Shown: positions 62,360 through 64,000 of the stretch, in pieces
Layout: every line of letters begins with the position of its first letter
How positions within the stretch are numbered: the stretch's first letter is position 1
NCBI GenBank assembly: GCA_013398015.1
Contig: VZRR01012419.1
Span: 373,900-437,899, forward strand
DNA length: 64,000 nucleotides
Direction of reading: 5' to 3'
Source of the DNA: Oreocharis arfaki
Lineage: Eukaryota > Chordata > Aves > Passeriformes > Paramythiidae
Translations under genes and position numbers: made by a program
The notes under the pieces: generated by a model
What the model was told of the DNA's origin: nothing
The model's input: only the letters and a program-made list of their open reading frames with translations
The model's database searches: none

Positions 62360-62891
62360 TGTGGCGCTGTCCCCCCTTTTACTGATCACTTCCTGCCCTC
62401 TCCATGGGGTCTCCCTCCTTCCCCTACCCCTAGGCCTGGCCACTCCTCGAGTTCTCCCTATTGGTTCCTGTATCCCAACTCCGCCCATGTACCACCCCTA
62501 TGCCCTGAAACCATTTGCCCATGCGCTCTCCCTGCCCCCCTGGTACCCGGGTAAACTGAGGCTCCAGGCCATGTGTTGCTTTCTCCCTCCCTCTTTCGGC
62601 CCCTGGGTGCAGCCTGCCAACAGCTCCTCTCCTCTGCCTTTGCGGGCCAGCCCGTGTGCTGGCCTCAGGCTTTGGGGAGGCAGCATGGAATAAAGACCTT
62701 TGCAGTGCCATGAGGAGAGCCTTCTCACCTCCTTTGCCATCACTGAAGTTGCAGGCTGGCAGCTGGAGCAGCGGTGCGGGGAGTCCGAGATGGACTGCAG
62801 GAGGGCAGAGAATCCGTCCCTTGTCCCAACAAGCCCCCGCTGCACTCCCAGGGAAAGCTGCAGCAGCTAAGCTACACCTAGCACTGCAACA
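62360..62891 (+). mobile_element. Solo LTR (532 bp) with perfect 6-bp target duplication
   Basis: The element begins TGTGGCGCTG and ends GCAACA, with an imperfect inverted repeat and canonical TG...CA. AATCAG lies immediately before (62354-62359) and immediately after (62892-62897), a perfect 6-bp target-site duplication, the length used by class II (ERVK/alpharetrovirus-like) elements. An ATTGG (inverted CCAAT) box lies at 62460. AATAAA at 62689-62694 gives the plus-strand orientation and leaves roughly 180 bp of R/U5. The LTR is GC-rich against AT-rich flanks. No coding region remains. Open frames up to 124 codons within it are incidental. The intact duplication suggests a fairly young insertion. 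Confidence 0.9.
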
Positions 62892-62897
62892 AATCAG

Positions 62898-64000
62898 TGG
62901 AAGTTTCAGTCATAATCTCCATTCCCCAAAACCAGTTGTTTGTACCAATATCTCTTCCAAAGCTGCCATTACAGCTCCTCAGTCACCCACCCACCCTGTC
63001 CTTCTGAAGAATAATGCAGATTTTAAATAAAAGTCATGGTACAGCAAAAGAGTAGCACTATTTAGCATAGGCATCTGTTTGCTTATTTTTTACTTCTCTG
63101 CGACTGAGCAGTAGTCAAAGACTGCTTTTGCAAAACTGCAAATAAAAATTGTCAGAGAAAATAGAAGGCTGCCTTCCCTGCATGCCCCAAGTTTTACAGA
63201 GCTATGGCTATTACAGAGGTCTGAAATCCCAACCATATTAATTCAACTCTGGCCCGCAAAGCCTTGATGTGTTTGTTTTCAAGGAAGCAACAAAATTATC
63301 ATTTAGAGCTGAACTCTTAATGTTTTCCACAGCTTAGATGTCCGAATCAGGCTTCTCCATCTGCCACAGATCAATCATTGATTGATCATTGTTGATCCTA
63401 ATCAACAAAGTCAGTGAAGGGTGTGGGGGAGTATATATGTTTTTAATGAAAGAAAATAAATCTTTGGAAAGACAGAATGAAGCTAAGACCTTTGAAAAAT
63501 TCAATGGCTGGTTATAGCACATGCCTCAGTCCCCAAAAAATAATTGTGAAAGAAATCAGGTGGGAGACAGAAATTGCTCTTGGCCTCCTTGGTTTGAAGG
63601 GATTTAATTCTACATCCCGTCTCTACAACACTGTCATTTTCACTGTTTGTGATAGTCAAAACCCACTCCTTCTTTTTGAATCTGTGGCATAGCAAAAGAC
63701 AGAAGTTAAAATTCATGAGGCCAAAAAAAAATATTAAGGAAAACGACTGAAATCTGTCATTTGAGACAATCAGCTGGGAATTAAAAGACCTCGGTTTTGA
63801 TTCCTGCTTTCAGGCCTATACATAATTTACAATAAATATACAGGAAGACTACATCTATTTAATTATGTGTGACATAAAACTTTCATTGCTAACTTACTTC
63901 TGCCACCAGCACCCACACTTTTGCATGCAGATGAAAATCTCTATCAAAACAGATAGCTGAAATGTTGATGGATCTGATTGCCAAGATCCAATCCTCAGCA
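62898..64000. other. Unique AT-rich sequence
   Basis: Right-hand edge of the window. No gene or repeat family recognised. Confidence 0.55.

Overview
This window reads as non-coding nuclear DNA from a bird. The support is the repeat content: every clear dispersed repeat is either a CR1-type LINE (seven fragments, with recognisable endonuclease or reverse-transcriptase peptides and the octamer-like TGATTCTR end typical of avian CR1) or an endogenous-retrovirus LTR. I see no SINEs or L1. The background is AT-rich, introns-or-desert-like, with no long open frame and nothing prokaryotic (no operons, ribosome-binding sites or CRISPR arrays). The LTR families resemble ones I know from songbird and other avian genomes, but I cannot fix the species.

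Layout. 1-17.7 kb is mostly unique AT-rich sequence with four CR1 pieces: 1150-1350 (+), 4845-5182 (-), 7908-8990 (-) and 11005-11640 (-). From 17.7 to 19.8 kb two LTR elements lie close together: an LTR flanked by a 5-bp duplication (17713-18263) and a second, minus-strand LTR-like block (18738-19815). The span 19.8-37.7 kb is largely featureless apart from a possible plus-strand exon (27061-27201), a poly(A) signal followed by an A-run (28953-28994), a G/T-rich tract (32161-32299) and an 80-bp tandem duplication (34842-35013). A CR1 3' end follows at 37754-38032. A complete solo LTR sits at 39967-40746, followed by a GC-richer block of unknown origin with open frames on both strands (41000-41760). 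A candidate 72-nt minus-strand exon with very good splice sites lies at 44801-44872. A CR1 copy carrying reverse-transcriptase motifs A, B and C spans 45940-47045 and is interrupted by a tetranucleotide microsatellite. Simple repeats dot 47-54 kb. A long LTR with internal repeats and a 133-base assembly gap occupies 54235-55259 and is followed almost at once by a CR1 3' end. The right end holds a minus-strand CR1 that keeps its 5' part (end of ORF1, endonuclease, start of RT) but lacks its 3' end (60165-62040), and a second complete solo LTR with a perfect 6-bp duplication (62354-62897).

No intact protein-coding gene, rRNA, tRNA or functional provirus can be supported. The two best candidate exons are on opposite strands and so cannot belong to one simple transcript. 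I find no convincing new biological system. The items most worth following up are the minus-strand exon candidate, the unexplained open frame abutting the broken CR1 at 59945-60150, the open GC-richer block near 41 kb, and the dated insertion sites of the LTRs.
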